Assembly (NCBI RefSeq): GCF_025210605.1
Contig: NZ_JAOARI010000017.1
Coordinates: forward strand, 124,001 to 188,000
Origin: Halodesulfovibrio sp.
GTDB taxonomy: Bacteria; Desulfobacterota; Desulfovibrionia; Desulfovibrionales; Desulfovibrionaceae
DNA: 64,000 bases
Direction: 5' to 3'
The notes below the pieces were generated by a model that had not been told where the DNA came from, did not search any database, and was given only the letters and a program-made list of their open reading frames with translations. Both the position numbers and the translations under genes were made by a program. Positions 26,515 through 36,338 of the stretch are shown one piece after another. The stretch's first letter is position 1. Each line of letters opens with the position of its first letter.

Positions 26515-29500
26515 ATGAGTTATACGCGGCGAGGATTCCTAAAACTCACCAGCGCAGGGGTAGCATGCCTGTCCCTTGGTCAACTGGGGTTTGATTTGAA
26601 AGAAGCGCAAGCATATGCGACTTCGCTCAAAACCAAAGGTGCCAAAGAAGTCATCACAATCTGTCCTTTCTGTTCTGTAAGCTGTCACATCATTGCACAT
26701 GTACGCGATGGAAAGCTCATCAGTACAGAAGGTGATCCAGATTTCCCAGTCAACGAAGGCGCACTATGTGCTAAAGGTGCTGCGCTTCTTTCCATGTCAC
26801 GTAACGAGCATAGAGTTAAAAAGCCTATGTATCGTGCTCCATACAGTGACAAATGGGTAGAAAAAGATTGGGACTGGATGCTTTCCAAGATTGCCCGCAG
26901 AGTCAAAGAAACCCGTGATAAAGAACTTATCGTAAAAAATGATAAAGGTCAGACTGTAAACCGTCTGGAATCCATGTTCCTGCTTGGTACTTCGCATGCA
27001 AGCAACGAAGAATGTGCCCTTATCCATCAAGCCATGCGTAGCCTCGGTGTCGTCCACATGGACCACCAGGCGCGTATCTGACACAGCGCAACTGTAGCGG
27101 CTCTGGGAGAGTCGTTCGGACGCGGTGCAATGACAAACCATTGGATCGACATTAAAAATGCCGATTCAATCCTCATCATCGGCAGTAATGCCGCTGAACA
27201 CCATCCAATTTCCTTTAAATGGGTATTACGGGCTAAAGACGCAGGGGCATCAGTGATGCATGTTGACCCTAAATTCTCCCGTACATCCGCCCGTTCAGAT
27301 TTCCATGTCCCTATCCGTTCCGGCACAGATATCGCCTTTATGGGCGGTATGATTCACTACGTGCTTGAAAACGAAAAATACTTCAAAGACTATGTTGTAA
27401 ACTACACCAACGCTCCATACATCGTAAGCGAAGACTTTGAATTTAATGACGGTCTGTTTAGCGGATATGACCCTAAGAATCGTATTTACGATCAAAGCAC
27501 ATGGAAATTTGATCTCGATTCCAAAGGTATTCCGAAAAAAGACGAGTCCCTCAAACACCCTCGGTGTGTTTTCAATCTCTTGCGAAACCACTTCTCACGA
27601 TACAATATTGATAACGTCTCTTCTGTTACCGGTGTATCAAAAGATAATCTGCAAAAGGTATACTCCACATTCAGCTCAACAGGTAAGGCTGATCGTGCGG
27701 GTACTATCATGTACGCTCTCGGCTGGACTCAGCATACAGTGGGTGTGCAAAATATCCGTAGTGCTGCAATCCTACAGTTACTCCTTGGTAATATTGGTGT
27801 TGCTGGCGGTGGTATCAACGCATTGCGCGGGGAACCTAACGTACAGGGTTCTACTGACCATACCCTGCTCTACCATATTATCCCGGGCTATATGGCAATG
27901 CCTAAAGCCGACTGGCAGACATATGCAGAGTACAACAAAGCGAACACACCTGTTTCCAACGATTCACAAAGTGCAAACTGGTGGCAGCATAAGCCGAAGT
28001 ACTTCACTAGCTTGTTAAAAGCTTGGTACGGCGAAAACGCTACTGATAAAAACGGCTACTGTTACAGCTTGCTCCCTAAAATTGAAAAGGGAGAAGACTA
28101 TTCCTACATGTTCCTGTTTGACCGGATGTTCAACAACCAGATCAAAGGTGGCTTTATCATCGGTCTTAACCCTATGAACAGCGTGCCGAACTCTAACAAG
28201 TTGCGCAAAGCACTTGATAATTTGGACTGGCTGGTAACACAGGAACTGCACCACTCAGAAACTACAGACAACTGGCAGCGTCCAGATGCCGACCCTACAA
28301 AAATCAAAACCGAAGTCTTCCTGCTGCCTTCTGCACACCGTGTAGAAAAAGAAGGTACAGTAACCAACTCCGGTCGTTGGATTGGTTGGCACGACAAAGC
28401 AATTGAGCCGGAAGCTGAAGCCCGTTCCTTCGGTGCTGCATTCCATCCGCTGATGAATGAAATTCGTGGATTATACAAAAAAGAAGGCGGTACACTACCG
28501 GAAGCAATCACCCTGCTTAACTGGCCGAAGACATATGACGTTGAGTATTGGACACGCCTTATCAATGGTCAGTTCACCAAAGACACTGTTGTTAAAGGCA
28601 AAAAATACAAAAAAGGTCAGCAGGTTCCATCCTTTACCGCTTTGAGTGACAAAGGTGAAACCATGTCGCTCAACTGGCTCTACGCTGGTAGCTATACAGA
28701 AGAAGACGGAAACAAATCTAAACGCCGTAACCCAGAACAAACAGAGATGCAGGCTAACATTGGTCTGTACCCTAACTGGGCTTGGTGCTGGCCTGTAAAC
28801 CGCCGCATTCTCTACAATAGAGCCTCAGTGAATGCTGACGGCATGCCGCTTAATCCTAAAAAAGCTGTCATCAAGTGGGATGGTAAAAAATGGATAGGTG
28901 ATGTGCCAGACGGCGGCTGGAAACCACTCTCCAGCGGCAATGGCAGACATCCGTTCATCATGAGTAATCATGGACACGGTCAGATATTCGGTCCGGGCAG
29001 AAAAGACGGTCCAATACCTGAACATTATGAGCCAGTTGAAACACCAATTGATTCTCATCCGTTCTCAAAACAGCTCAGCAGTCCGGTATACAAATATGTG
29101 GATAGTTCTATGGATAAGCTTGCTAAACCGGCTGATCCTAACTTCCCTATTGTTCTCACCACCTACAGCGTTACCGAACACTGGTGCGGCGGTGGTGAAA
29201 CTCGAAACGTACCGAACCTGCTTGAAGCTGAGCCGCAGCTCTACGTTGAGATGAGTCCGGAACTGGCTAAAGAAAAAGGTATCAAAAACGGTGACGGTGT
29301 CATTGTTGAAAGTATTCGCGGCAAAGTTGAAGCCATCGCCATGGTTACAGTCCGTATCCGCCCTCTTCAGGTCAAAGGTAAAACTGTTCACCTTGTGGGC
29401 ATGCCTTTCTGCTTCGGCTGGACAACACCGGGAACAGGCGACTCAACAAACAGGCTTACTCCTTCGGTAGGTGACCCGAATACAACTATTCCAGAATACA

Positions 29501-29556
29501 AGGCTAGTTGCGTCAATATTCGTAAAGCAGACAAGCTTACCGAAATTGAAGTGTAG
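26515..29556 (+). CDS. fdhA: Formate dehydrogenase alpha subunit, selenocysteine-containing, Tat-exported
   Basis: One 1013-residue protein read through an in-frame UGA at 27079-27081, which encodes selenocysteine 189. It oxidises formate to CO2 at a molybdo- or tungstopterin centre in the periplasm. The N-terminus is a twin-arginine signal (YTRRGFLKL then a hydrophobic stretch). A [4Fe-4S] cluster is bound by C50, C53, C57 and C85. The residues around Sec (HMDHQARI, Sec, HSATVAALGESFG) match the catalytic loop of FdnG-type enzymes, and the frame continues without disturbance after the UGA. A very good site (CAGGAGGT) precedes ATG 26515. fdhB follows 46 nt later with no membrane subunit, so this is a soluble periplasmic FdhAB heterodimer that would pass electrons to cytochromes c. 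Whether Mo or W is used cannot be read. Confidence 0.95.
27079..27120 (+). promoter_or_regulatory. SECIS element of fdhA
   Basis: The UGA at 27079-27081 is followed by a hairpin with a 7-bp stem (27098-27104 with 27108-27114, one G-U pair) and a GGG loop, about 16 nt after the codon. That position and a G at the loop start fit bacterial SelB-binding elements. Confidence 0.75.
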
Positions 29557-29602
29557 ATCACCCCGTCTGCTGCACATGCAGCACGAGTAAAGGAGAAAGA
29601 AC

Positions 29603-30331
29603 ATGTCAAAAGCCTTTCTTATAGACACCACACGGTGCACGGCTTGTCGGGGCTGCCAGATTGCTTGCAAAGAATGGCATGAGCTACCCGCAAATAAAAC
29701 AAAACAGGTTGGCACACATCAGAACCCACCTGATTTAAACGTAAATAACTACAAACTGGTACGCTTCAGTGAACATCTGGACGGGGAAACCATCACATGG
29801 AACTTCTTCCCCGATCAGTGCCGTCACTGTGTCGAACCTCCTTGTCAGGGAGCATCCGACACTGTGGAAGAAGGGGCTATCATTAAGGATGAAGCTACAG
29901 GCGCAGTTATCTTCACAGAAAAAATGAAACAATTTTCTGACGAAGACCTGCAATATGTTCGAGAGTCATGCCCGTACGATATCCCACGCTGGGATGCAAA
30001 AACAAAACGTCCGGGTAAATGCAATATGTGTATCGACAGAATTCAGGAAGGCAAACTTCCAGCATGTGTGCATGCATGTCCGACTGGGGGCATGAACTTT
30101 GGCGACAGAGAAGAAATGCTCGCACTTGCACAAACACGACTCGCAAAAGTCAAAAAAGAGCACCCAAAAGCAATGCTTGTCGACCCTGAAGATGTCAGTG
30201 TCATCTATCTGCTTGCAGAAGCACCGGAGCGCTACCACACACATGTGGTTGCACAAGCACCTGTGCCTACATCGCGCAGACAGCTCTTTGCCTCTTTGCG
30301 TACCTCTGTAACATCTGTGTCCAAGTCCTAG
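29603..30331 (+). CDS. fdhB: Formate dehydrogenase beta subunit (4Fe-4S ferredoxin type)
   Basis: This 242-residue iron-sulfur protein carries electrons from the FdhA active site to the acceptor. The Cys motifs are CTACRGCQIAC (about 12-22), CRHCVEPPC (about 74-82), ESCPYD, CNMC and ACVHACPTG, enough for several [4Fe-4S] clusters. It has no signal peptide and no C-terminal membrane helix, so it is exported together with FdhA by the Tat route and stays soluble. AAAGGAG precedes the ATG. A hairpin without a T-run follows before fdhE. Confidence 0.92.
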   Translation: MSKAFLIDTTRCTACRGCQIACKEWHELPANKTKQVGTHQNPPDLNVNNYKLVRFSEHLDGETITWNFFPDQCRHCVEPPCQGASDTVEEGAIIKDEATGAVIFTEKMKQFSDEDLQYVRESCPYDIPRWDAKTKRPGKCNMCIDRIQEGKLPACVHACPTGGMNFGDREEMLALAQTRLAKVKKEHPKAMLVDPEDVSVIYLLAEAPERYHTHVVAQAPVPTSRRQLFASLRTSVTSVSKS

Positions 30332-30343
30332 CTACTGAACTCA

Positions 30344-30371
30344 AGGGGGTGATGACGAATCATCACCCCCT
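30344..30371 (+). other. Intercistronic hairpin between fdhB and fdhE
   Basis: A perfect 12-bp stem (30344-30355 with 30360-30371) with a CGAA loop and no T-run. It is more likely to protect the upstream fdhAB message or mark a processing site than to terminate. Confidence 0.6.
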
Positions 30372-30391
30372 ATCCTGTATAGGAGATATTC

Positions 30392-31327
30392 ATGCAAAAT
30401 GTTGCCACTACTTCAACCGCCCCTCTTTCAGTTTCACAAACATTACATACTGCATGTGAAAGACATCCTGCGCTTGCAACGCTTATTACACATTTTTCCG
30501 CACTCTATTCTGCCCATGCCGAACTTATCCCAAAACTTACTGAAAAAATGGCAGAAGATGCAAACTGTCCTGAACCTGTCCTGCATAAAGGACGCCTCCA
30601 ACAAGGCGTGCCTGTTCTGGCAGATGCGTCCCTTGAGTGGGCGGAAAGCTATTACCCTGACATCGCTGAAGGACTCTTTGAGCCACTATCACAAATCGGC
30701 ACAATGCAGCAGTCTGTTGAGCTCTATCAAACCGCTATTGCAGATAAAAAACTATCCATCACTGATCTGCTCAGTGCTGTACAAGATTCCAACGAATCTG
30801 CACTCACGCAACACGCAGCAACAGCAGGTATGGAATACGGCACGCTGCTTTTCATCACACAACAAATTTTGCATAGCCTGCTCAGCGCCTACGTTGCTGT
30901 CCATAACGCAGCATTTGAAAAAATCTTCTGGCGAGAAGCCTATTGCCCTGTCTGTGGCTCTTTTCCAGATATAAGCACCTTGCAACGCCCCGATCCCGAT
31001 CAATCCGAATTCCTCGCAGGCGGCGGCGGTAAAAAAATGATGCACTGTTCTACCTGCTCACATGAATGGCATTTCCGTCGCGGAACCTGTCCCGCTTGCA
31101 ATCATGATGAAGTCGGCGCAATTCACTACTTCCACGTAGAAGACAATTCCGCAGAGCGCGTAGAATACTGCGAAAAATGCAAAACGTATCTCAACAATAT
31201 TGACTTACGTAATTCTACCACAACACCGGATCTTACAGTTGCGCCATTAACATTGATTCACCTTGATATGCAGGCTGCACAGAAAAAGCTTAAACCACTC
31301 GTACGCAGTCTATGGAACACTTTTTAG
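30392..31327 (+). CDS. fdhE: FdhE-like formate dehydrogenase maturation protein
   Basis: This 311-residue cytoplasmic protein has an N-terminal helical part and a C-terminal half with four CxxC knuckles (CPVC, CSTC, CPAC and CEKC, about residues 185-275) that form rubredoxin-like metal sites. FdhE is required for assembly of Tat-exported formate dehydrogenases and is thought to check or assist the selenoenzyme before export. AGGAG precedes the ATG. It is followed by fdhD 16 nt later. Confidence 0.88.
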   Translation: MQNVATTSTAPLSVSQTLHTACERHPALATLITHFSALYSAHAELIPKLTEKMAEDANCPEPVLHKGRLQQGVPVLADASLEWAESYYPDIAEGLFEPLSQIGTMQQSVELYQTAIADKKLSITDLLSAVQDSNESALTQHAATAGMEYGTLLFITQQILHSLLSAYVAVHNAAFEKIFWREAYCPVCGSFPDISTLQRPDPDQSEFLAGGGGKKMMHCSTCSHEWHFRRGTCPACNHDEVGAIHYFHVEDNSAERVEYCEKCKTYLNNIDLRNSTTTPDLTVAPLTLIHLDMQAAQKKLKPLVRSLWNTF

Positions 31328-31343
31328 CTTTACAGGACAACGT

Positions 31344-32222
31344 ATGCCAAACGTATCAGCAGCAAAACCCTGTTCCATACATCAACAAATGGTTACCCGA
31401 ACTATTTTGCGATACCGCGAACAGAAGGTACACCCATCGGACGATAACATCCTTGTGGAAGCTCCGCTTGCCATCACGTTAAATTCTGTCCCCATTGCTA
31501 AGCTGGAATGTACTCCGGGGAACGAAGTCGCGCTTGCTTTAGGCTTTTGCATTACGGAACAACTTATTTCCACAACTGAACAAGTCGAGCTAGCCCATTG
31601 CAAAAGTATGGTGGAGGGAACTGAAGTAGCTCTTACCATACAAGGTGGCGTCAAACGTGTGTATCGAATCCTTCAACGCAAGGGGGTACGCATCAGTAGC
31701 TCCTGCTATGGCAACAATTCAGGTATTCTTCCGAACATGTACACGCTTGCTGGACATGACTGCATGCTCACCCCTGCGCAACTCTACGGACTGCAAAAAG
31801 AGTCTGAAGCATGTCAGGAACTGTTCCGCAACACAGGCGCAACACACTTCTGCGCCCTGTACGACAAGAACCTTTCGCTGATTGCGTATAGCGAGGATGT
31901 AGGACGGCATAATGCTCTGGACAAATCCATCGGGCAGACAATGCAGTCCGGTCACATTCACGGCATCCGGCTTATCCTCCTTTCCTCACGGGTCAGCCAT
32001 GAGATGGTACGCAAATCCGCTGCGGTTAATTCTCAGATTATTGCAGGATTCTCTGCCGTAACCAGCTCGGCAATCCGCCTTGCAGAACAAACCAACAGGA
32101 CTCTGCTGGGCTTTGTACGTAATGGTCGCATGAACATCTATTCCCATAGCGAACGACTGGGCTTTTCATCTCCAAAACCGCAAATGCTGCGGGAACCAAC
32201 AACCGTTAATTACGCTTTGTAA
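31344..32222 (+). CDS. fdhD: FdhD sulfurtransferase for formate dehydrogenase cofactor
   Basis: This 292-residue protein is FdhD, which transfers sulfur from a cysteine desulfurase to the pterin cofactor so that the formate dehydrogenase becomes active. Visible family signatures are VEAPLAITLN near the N-terminus, DVGRHNALDK and SSRVSHEMVRKSA in the C-terminal half, and a final GR-N-IYSH stretch. In the mobile loop I see only one Cys (SSSCYGN) where E. coli has a Cys-x-x-Cys pair. ATG 31344 has AGGAC upstream. It lies in the middle of the formate dehydrogenase operon. Confidence 0.9.
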   Translation: MPNVSAAKPCSIHQQMVTRTILRYREQKVHPSDDNILVEAPLAITLNSVPIAKLECTPGNEVALALGFCITEQLISTTEQVELAHCKSMVEGTEVALTIQGGVKRVYRILQRKGVRISSSCYGNNSGILPNMYTLAGHDCMLTPAQLYGLQKESEACQELFRNTGATHFCALYDKNLSLIAYSEDVGRHNALDKSIGQTMQSGHIHGIRLILLSSRVSHEMVRKSAAVNSQIIAGFSAVTSSAIRLAEQTNRTLLGFVRNGRMNIYSHSERLGFSSPKPQMLREPTTVNYAL

Positions 32223-32252
32223 CCCCATCACACTGATTATTGGAGCAACACA

Positions 32253-33926
32253 ATGTCTCAAGCTCACGACATCCAACCTGCTTTTAAAAACATAGGTAGT
32301 CATACCTTTGATGAATTTATAAAAATGGCGACGCTATTTCACAACTATCCTGCACCGGGTTTGCTCATCGGCGGATACATGGTGGAAGAAGCCCGAAAGC
32401 ATATGCCGGAAGGCACTCTCTACGAAGCCATATCTGAGACAACGTGGTGTTTGCCGGACGCAATTCAAATGCTGACGCCCTGCACCATCGGTAATGGTTG
32501 GATGAATGTTTTGAACTTGGGTCGATACGCCATGAGCCTGTACGATAAATTCACCGGAGTAGGCGTGCGCGTTTGGTTAGACATAACAAAGATTCCCGAA
32601 GATTCAGAAATTCTTGTATGGCTCATGAAAGACAAACCTAAACAGGAACAAGATTCTGACAAACTGCGTAAAGAAATCGGATGCTACGGCGCAGATATAC
32701 TTTCAACTATTCCTATCACCATTCCGAAGCCCAAGCTGATAAAACGCAGCAAAGGGAGCATCACCACCTGTTCATCATGTGGTGAACCCTATCCTTCTGC
32801 CCACGGAACGTTATGCAGAGCCTGTCAGGGAGAATCTCCATACGCAGGGCATGCAACACTTGCCTCTGCATCAAACATTGTATTCCCAGTACCGGAGCAG
32901 ATCAAAACCATTCCAGCAAGTGCAGCACTCGGTCAAAATGCGGTGCATGATATGACAAGCATTATACCAAAAACAAGTAAAGGAGCCGCTTTTAAACGGG
33001 GTGACACATTTGGAGCAGGTGATCTTTGCAGATTGCAACAAATGGGAAAAAACAACGTCTATGTTGCAGAATCCGAAATTGGTGCGGAATGGGTTCACGA
33101 AGACAATTGCGCCAAAGCGTTTGCCGATGCCATGTGCGGAGAAGGGGTATGCCCGAAAGGTGAACCGCATGAAGGTAAAGTGACTCTTATAGCAGAACGT
33201 AAAGGTCTGCTGCGGGTCAACTCAGATACCATGAAAAAATTTAATATGTGTTCCGGTGTAATGGCTGCCTCACGTAACGGAAACACTATTGTCCGCAAAG
33301 GTACAGACATTGCCGGAACCCGTGCCATTCCGTTGTATCTGCAACGTTCCCAATTTGAGCACGCATTACAGGTTGTCCAAGAAGCCCCGCTTTTCGAAGT
33401 CCTGCCGCTCGCCACAGCAAAAGCTGGAGTTCTTATTACGGGCGATGAGGTGTACAACGGTGTTATTGAGGACAAGTTCCACAGCATTATCCATAAAAAG
33501 CTGCTGGGGCTTGGTGGCGATATACATCGCTCTACAATTGTACCGGACAATCGCACGGCAATTTGTGATGCAGCCAAAGAGTTTGTTGCAGCCGGTTGCA
33601 ATATCATCATAACCACAGCGGGACTTTCTGTTGATCCTGATGATGTAACACGGCAAGGCTTGTTGGATGCCGGAGCACAAAATCTACTCTATGGCGCACC
33701 AATTTTGCCCGGAGCTATGACGTTGATAGGAAAAATAGACTCCATCCCTCTACTGGGAGTTCCGGCATGTGCACTCTTCTTCAAAAATACAAGTCTTGAT
33801 CTTATCCTGCCCCGCCTTCTTGCCGGAATACAAATTACACGGGAAGAACTTGCGGCTATGGGTGAAGGCAGCATGTGCCTCACCTGTTCAAACTGTTCAT
33901 TCCCTAAATGTCCGTTCGGAAAATAA
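32253..33926 (+). CDS. FmdE-MoeA-like fusion protein (molybdopterin-related)
   Basis: This 557-residue protein joins an N-terminal FmdE-type domain (about 15-150, with HNYPAPGLLIGGYMVEEA), a zinc-ribbon (CSSCGEPYP and CRACQG, about 170-195), and a C-terminal MoeA/MogA-type molybdopterin-binding domain (about 390-535, with LITGDEVYNG and ITTAGLSVDPDDVTRQG). It ends in a Cys cluster, CLTCSNCSFPKC. FmdE is named from formylmethanofuran dehydrogenase but its role is not settled; MoeA-like domains insert metal into molybdopterin. Its place as last gene of the formate dehydrogenase operon suggests a role in cofactor finishing or metal choice. The function is inference. GGAG precedes the ATG. Confidence 0.8.
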   Translation: MSQAHDIQPAFKNIGSHTFDEFIKMATLFHNYPAPGLLIGGYMVEEARKHMPEGTLYEAISETTWCLPDAIQMLTPCTIGNGWMNVLNLGRYAMSLYDKFTGVGVRVWLDITKIPEDSEILVWLMKDKPKQEQDSDKLRKEIGCYGADILSTIPITIPKPKLIKRSKGSITTCSSCGEPYPSAHGTLCRACQGESPYAGHATLASASNIVFPVPEQIKTIPASAALGQNAVHDMTSIIPKTSKGAAFKRGDTFGAGDLCRLQQMGKNNVYVAESEIGAEWVHEDNCAKAFADAMCGEGVCPKGEPHEGKVTLIAERKGLLRVNSDTMKKFNMCSGVMAASRNGNTIVRKGTDIAGTRAIPLYLQRSQFEHALQVVQEAPLFEVLPLATAKAGVLITGDEVYNGVIEDKFHSIIHKKLLGLGGDIHRSTIVPDNRTAICDAAKEFVAAGCNIIITTAGLSVDPDDVTRQGLLDAGAQNLLYGAPILPGAMTLIGKIDSIPLLGVPACALFFKNTSLDLILPRLLAGIQITREELAAMGEGSMCLTCSNCSFPKCPFGK

Positions 33927-33976
33927 TTTCAGCAAAGCACAAGGTCTTCAACGGCACACTGAACACCTTCCCCCAC

Positions 33977-34006
33977 AAAAGGGACTCTATCCAGAGTCCC
34001 TTTTCT
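33977..34006 (+). terminator. Terminator of the formate dehydrogenase operon
   Basis: A perfect 12-bp stem (33977-33988 with 33993-34004) with a 4-nt loop and a T-rich 3' arm. Confidence 0.9.
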
Positions 34007-34252
34007 ATTTATTACAGTCTATCCAACTAGCTTTTGAAAAGCACATCGTCATTAGGTAAAAACCGCATTTCCCGCCTGCTGCTTTACCAAAAGATATCGA
34101 TACATAGAGAAGCGTTATGTATAAAAAATCCTATTCATTATGCGATGATGCACATACTATACTGTCATCAAATCACTGAGGCTGGGTACGAGTACTCATT
34201 TTCGTTGATGCAGCTGCTAACAATCTTTCAACCGCAACGGATAATTCATCAT

Positions 34253-34963
34253 ATGAGCACAAACCACGGAATCTCACAGACGGATTTTCAAAAACTTATG
34301 CTCTTACTGTCAGAAAAACGGACAGCCCACACGACGTTACGCTCCGGCATCGCATTATGTGCGTTTTCCATGACCATCATCTCTTTTATTCTCGTTATGG
34401 CTTCAAAAGTTGTGGACAGCTTTCAACTGTCAGTATTTATCCTACCCGCAACCATCAGCACTATTCTGCTTATTCTCGGCATCTACTTTATCCGCAGAGG
34501 GATTACGAGAATGCAGTTTCACGATAGGCTTATCGACCAAATTCTCTACTCCAGCCATGAGGCACGCTCTATGTTCTACCATACCCGTAAACGTGATAAG
34601 GCTTCTTTTTCAAGACCCCCTATGCACTACGATGCTGTTTTTCATCTCGACACTACTAATGCTGACATAAATAGCACTATCAAAAAAATCACAACCTATT
34701 TTGCCGCAGTGGGAAGTCAACAATTCTCCGCAAGCCTTGTGGTAACTGGCTCTGGAATTAGCATGCTGAAAAAAGACACACCACACGCTGAACAACTGAC
34801 TCAATTGGCTTCAAAGGGGTTGCGTATCGTGCTCTGTCATGACGCTATTGCCCAAGCTGCTCTTCGCCCTGAATTCCTGATTCCTGAGGGGCGTATTGTT
34901 CCTTCTGGACTTATTGAGCTGGTCGAACTCCAGCGCAAAGGATATGCATACCTCATTGTGTAG
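34253..34963 (+). CDS. Membrane-anchored DsrE-like protein
   Basis: A 236-residue protein with two predicted membrane segments (about residues 28-50 and 60-80) followed by a cytoplasmic domain of DsrE/YchN type (about 115-236). The support is AVFHLDTTNADINSTIKKI at its start, the SASLVVTGSGISML strand-loop, GLRIVLCHDAIAQ with a Cys at the position of the conserved sulfur-carrying Cys, and the closing LVELQRKGYAYLIV. DsrE-type proteins carry sulfur or bind small molecules. Fusion to a membrane anchor is unusual. The frame is open further upstream; ATG 34253 was chosen as the first start giving a normal N-terminus, but its ribosome binding site is weak, so the start is uncertain. Confidence 0.65.
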   Translation: MSTNHGISQTDFQKLMLLLSEKRTAHTTLRSGIALCAFSMTIISFILVMASKVVDSFQLSVFILPATISTILLILGIYFIRRGITRMQFHDRLIDQILYSSHEARSMFYHTRKRDKASFSRPPMHYDAVFHLDTTNADINSTIKKITTYFAAVGSQQFSASLVVTGSGISMLKKDTPHAEQLTQLASKGLRIVLCHDAIAQAALRPEFLIPEGRIVPSGLIELVELQRKGYAYLIV

Positions 34964-34988
34964 ATAGCATTCTCAAAACCTCACACTT

Positions 34989-35984
34989 CTACGCACTAAA
35001 CGCTCTCTCATACTTGCAACTTTCAGGAAACATGGACTTCAGAAATTCTTGTGTTGTGAGCGTGTCTTCTTCTGTAGTTTCCTCAGTATCATTAATGCAG
35101 AATGTCTTTGGCTTGAGCCATTTTATCGCCGCTAATCTTTTTTTATACCGCCTGCTGTCTGCACACGTTTCAATGTGTTTCAAATCATTTTTGAGTAGAG
35201 AAAAAACTTTGCTGGCTCCGCCCAAATTCACCATGTCGCCTGCATTACGGTTTAGGCAGTATAAGATATAGGCAAGAGGAGGGGCAAAGTCGTTTCTTGC
35301 CCTGAATTTATTATTCAAAGTTTGTTCATATTCTTCGTGAAACTGCCCTATCATTTCGTTTACTAATGACTTTTTAATAGGCTTGGGAGTATGCCTGAAC
35401 TTAACGGGTGCAAACCCCAACCCCTTATCCATGAAAGCCTTCCGCGTTTGAGCAAAAACGCAATCGAGATCACTCATCTGGTCATCAATTCTCAGACAAT
35501 CTGCCATAGACTTTTTTTCTGTTGCTCCCCAGATAATTGGCTCGCCTGATTTATCGAAAAAGTCACTCTTCGACACACGATTTCCAAGCATAAAATCATC
35601 ATTAAAAGCCAAAAAGTGCTCTGAAACTTCAGTGGCGCGAGGCAAACATAATTCAATTGCACAACTGTTAAATGACGGCAGGTAGGAGGGGGCAGGAAAA
35701 ATATCTTTATGATCTATTATGGTGACATTTTCCTCGTTGATGAAAGAAGGTACCTGATTATCCGTTACGATAAACACCCTATTCACCCACGAAGCATATT
35801 TCGCAATAGATCGCAGCGAGTAGAGTAATTCATTATTATCGCGAAACCTGCACTCACTCATCACACCAGAAGCATTTTCTGATTGTTTAGGTTGAGCGTA
35901 GGAATCTTTTTTTTTACGCCATTCAGGGTCACTACCATCTACCCACGTATAAACTACATCTACTGGAAAATCGAAGCTCATCAT
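34989..35984 (-). CDS. Stealth-family sugar-phosphate transferase (capsule-type)
   Basis: This 331-residue protein shows the Stealth conserved regions: CR1 DVVYTWVDGSDPEW (about 9-22), CR2 with FRDNNELLYSLRSIAKYASW (about 48-67) and FLAFNDDFML, and a later RHTPKP stretch. Stealth proteins, like the human GlcNAc-1-phosphotransferase subunits, transfer sugar-phosphate from nucleotide sugars to build surface polysaccharides with phosphodiester links. It has no membrane segment. It is a lone gene, not in a capsule cluster, but the next gene makes UDP-sulfoquinovose, so a surface polysaccharide role is possible. The start is one of two adjacent ATG codons. Confidence 0.85.
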   Translation of the reverse strand: MMSFDFPVDVVYTWVDGSDPEWRKKKDSYAQPKQSENASGVMSECRFRDNNELLYSLRSIAKYASWVNRVFIVTDNQVPSFINEENVTIIDHKDIFPAPSYLPSFNSCAIELCLPRATEVSEHFLAFNDDFMLGNRVSKSDFFDKSGEPIIWGATEKKSMADCLRIDDQMSDLDCVFAQTRKAFMDKGLGFAPVKFRHTPKPIKKSLVNEMIGQFHEEYEQTLNNKFRARNDFAPPLAYILYCLNRNAGDMVNLGGASKVFSLLKNDLKHIETCADSRRYKKRLAAIKWLKPKTFCINDTEETTEEDTLTTQEFLKSMFPESCKYERAFSA

Positions 35985-36338
35985 CTATCCCTTCAACTAA
36001 CTTTTCCCATCATAATTTTTTATAGCTAACACCAGCTAGCCATCCATTTATAACAAGATCGTTCTTATTTTGCGCATGACCGTATGCCCTTTTTGATGTG
36101 GATATAACTATTTAATTTCTAATTCTATTTTAGTTCAGTGTTAGCTTATGAAGTGATGGCATTTAATCAGGTAGTATTCAGAAATTCGTTCGTTTGTTTT
36201 CAGAATTTGCACAAAGATAATCGGTAAATTTCTATCGCGGTAATTCGGATAACTATATGCCGGTGTGCAGCTCTCACCAGTTCGGTAGACTCAGCACTAG
36301 GCTTACGAATAGATATTTCGCTTCAATCAGGAGCAGCT
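35985..36338. other. Intergenic region between divergent Stealth and sulfoquinovose synthase genes
   Basis: AT-rich 354-bp divergent promoter region. No gene and no clear hairpin or repeat is seen. Confidence 0.45.

Noticed and set aside
27079..27130. Stop codon splitting fdhA, as a frameshift or pseudogene
   Set aside because: The frame continues in the same phase with good homology on both sides, and the UGA is at the catalytic selenocysteine position.
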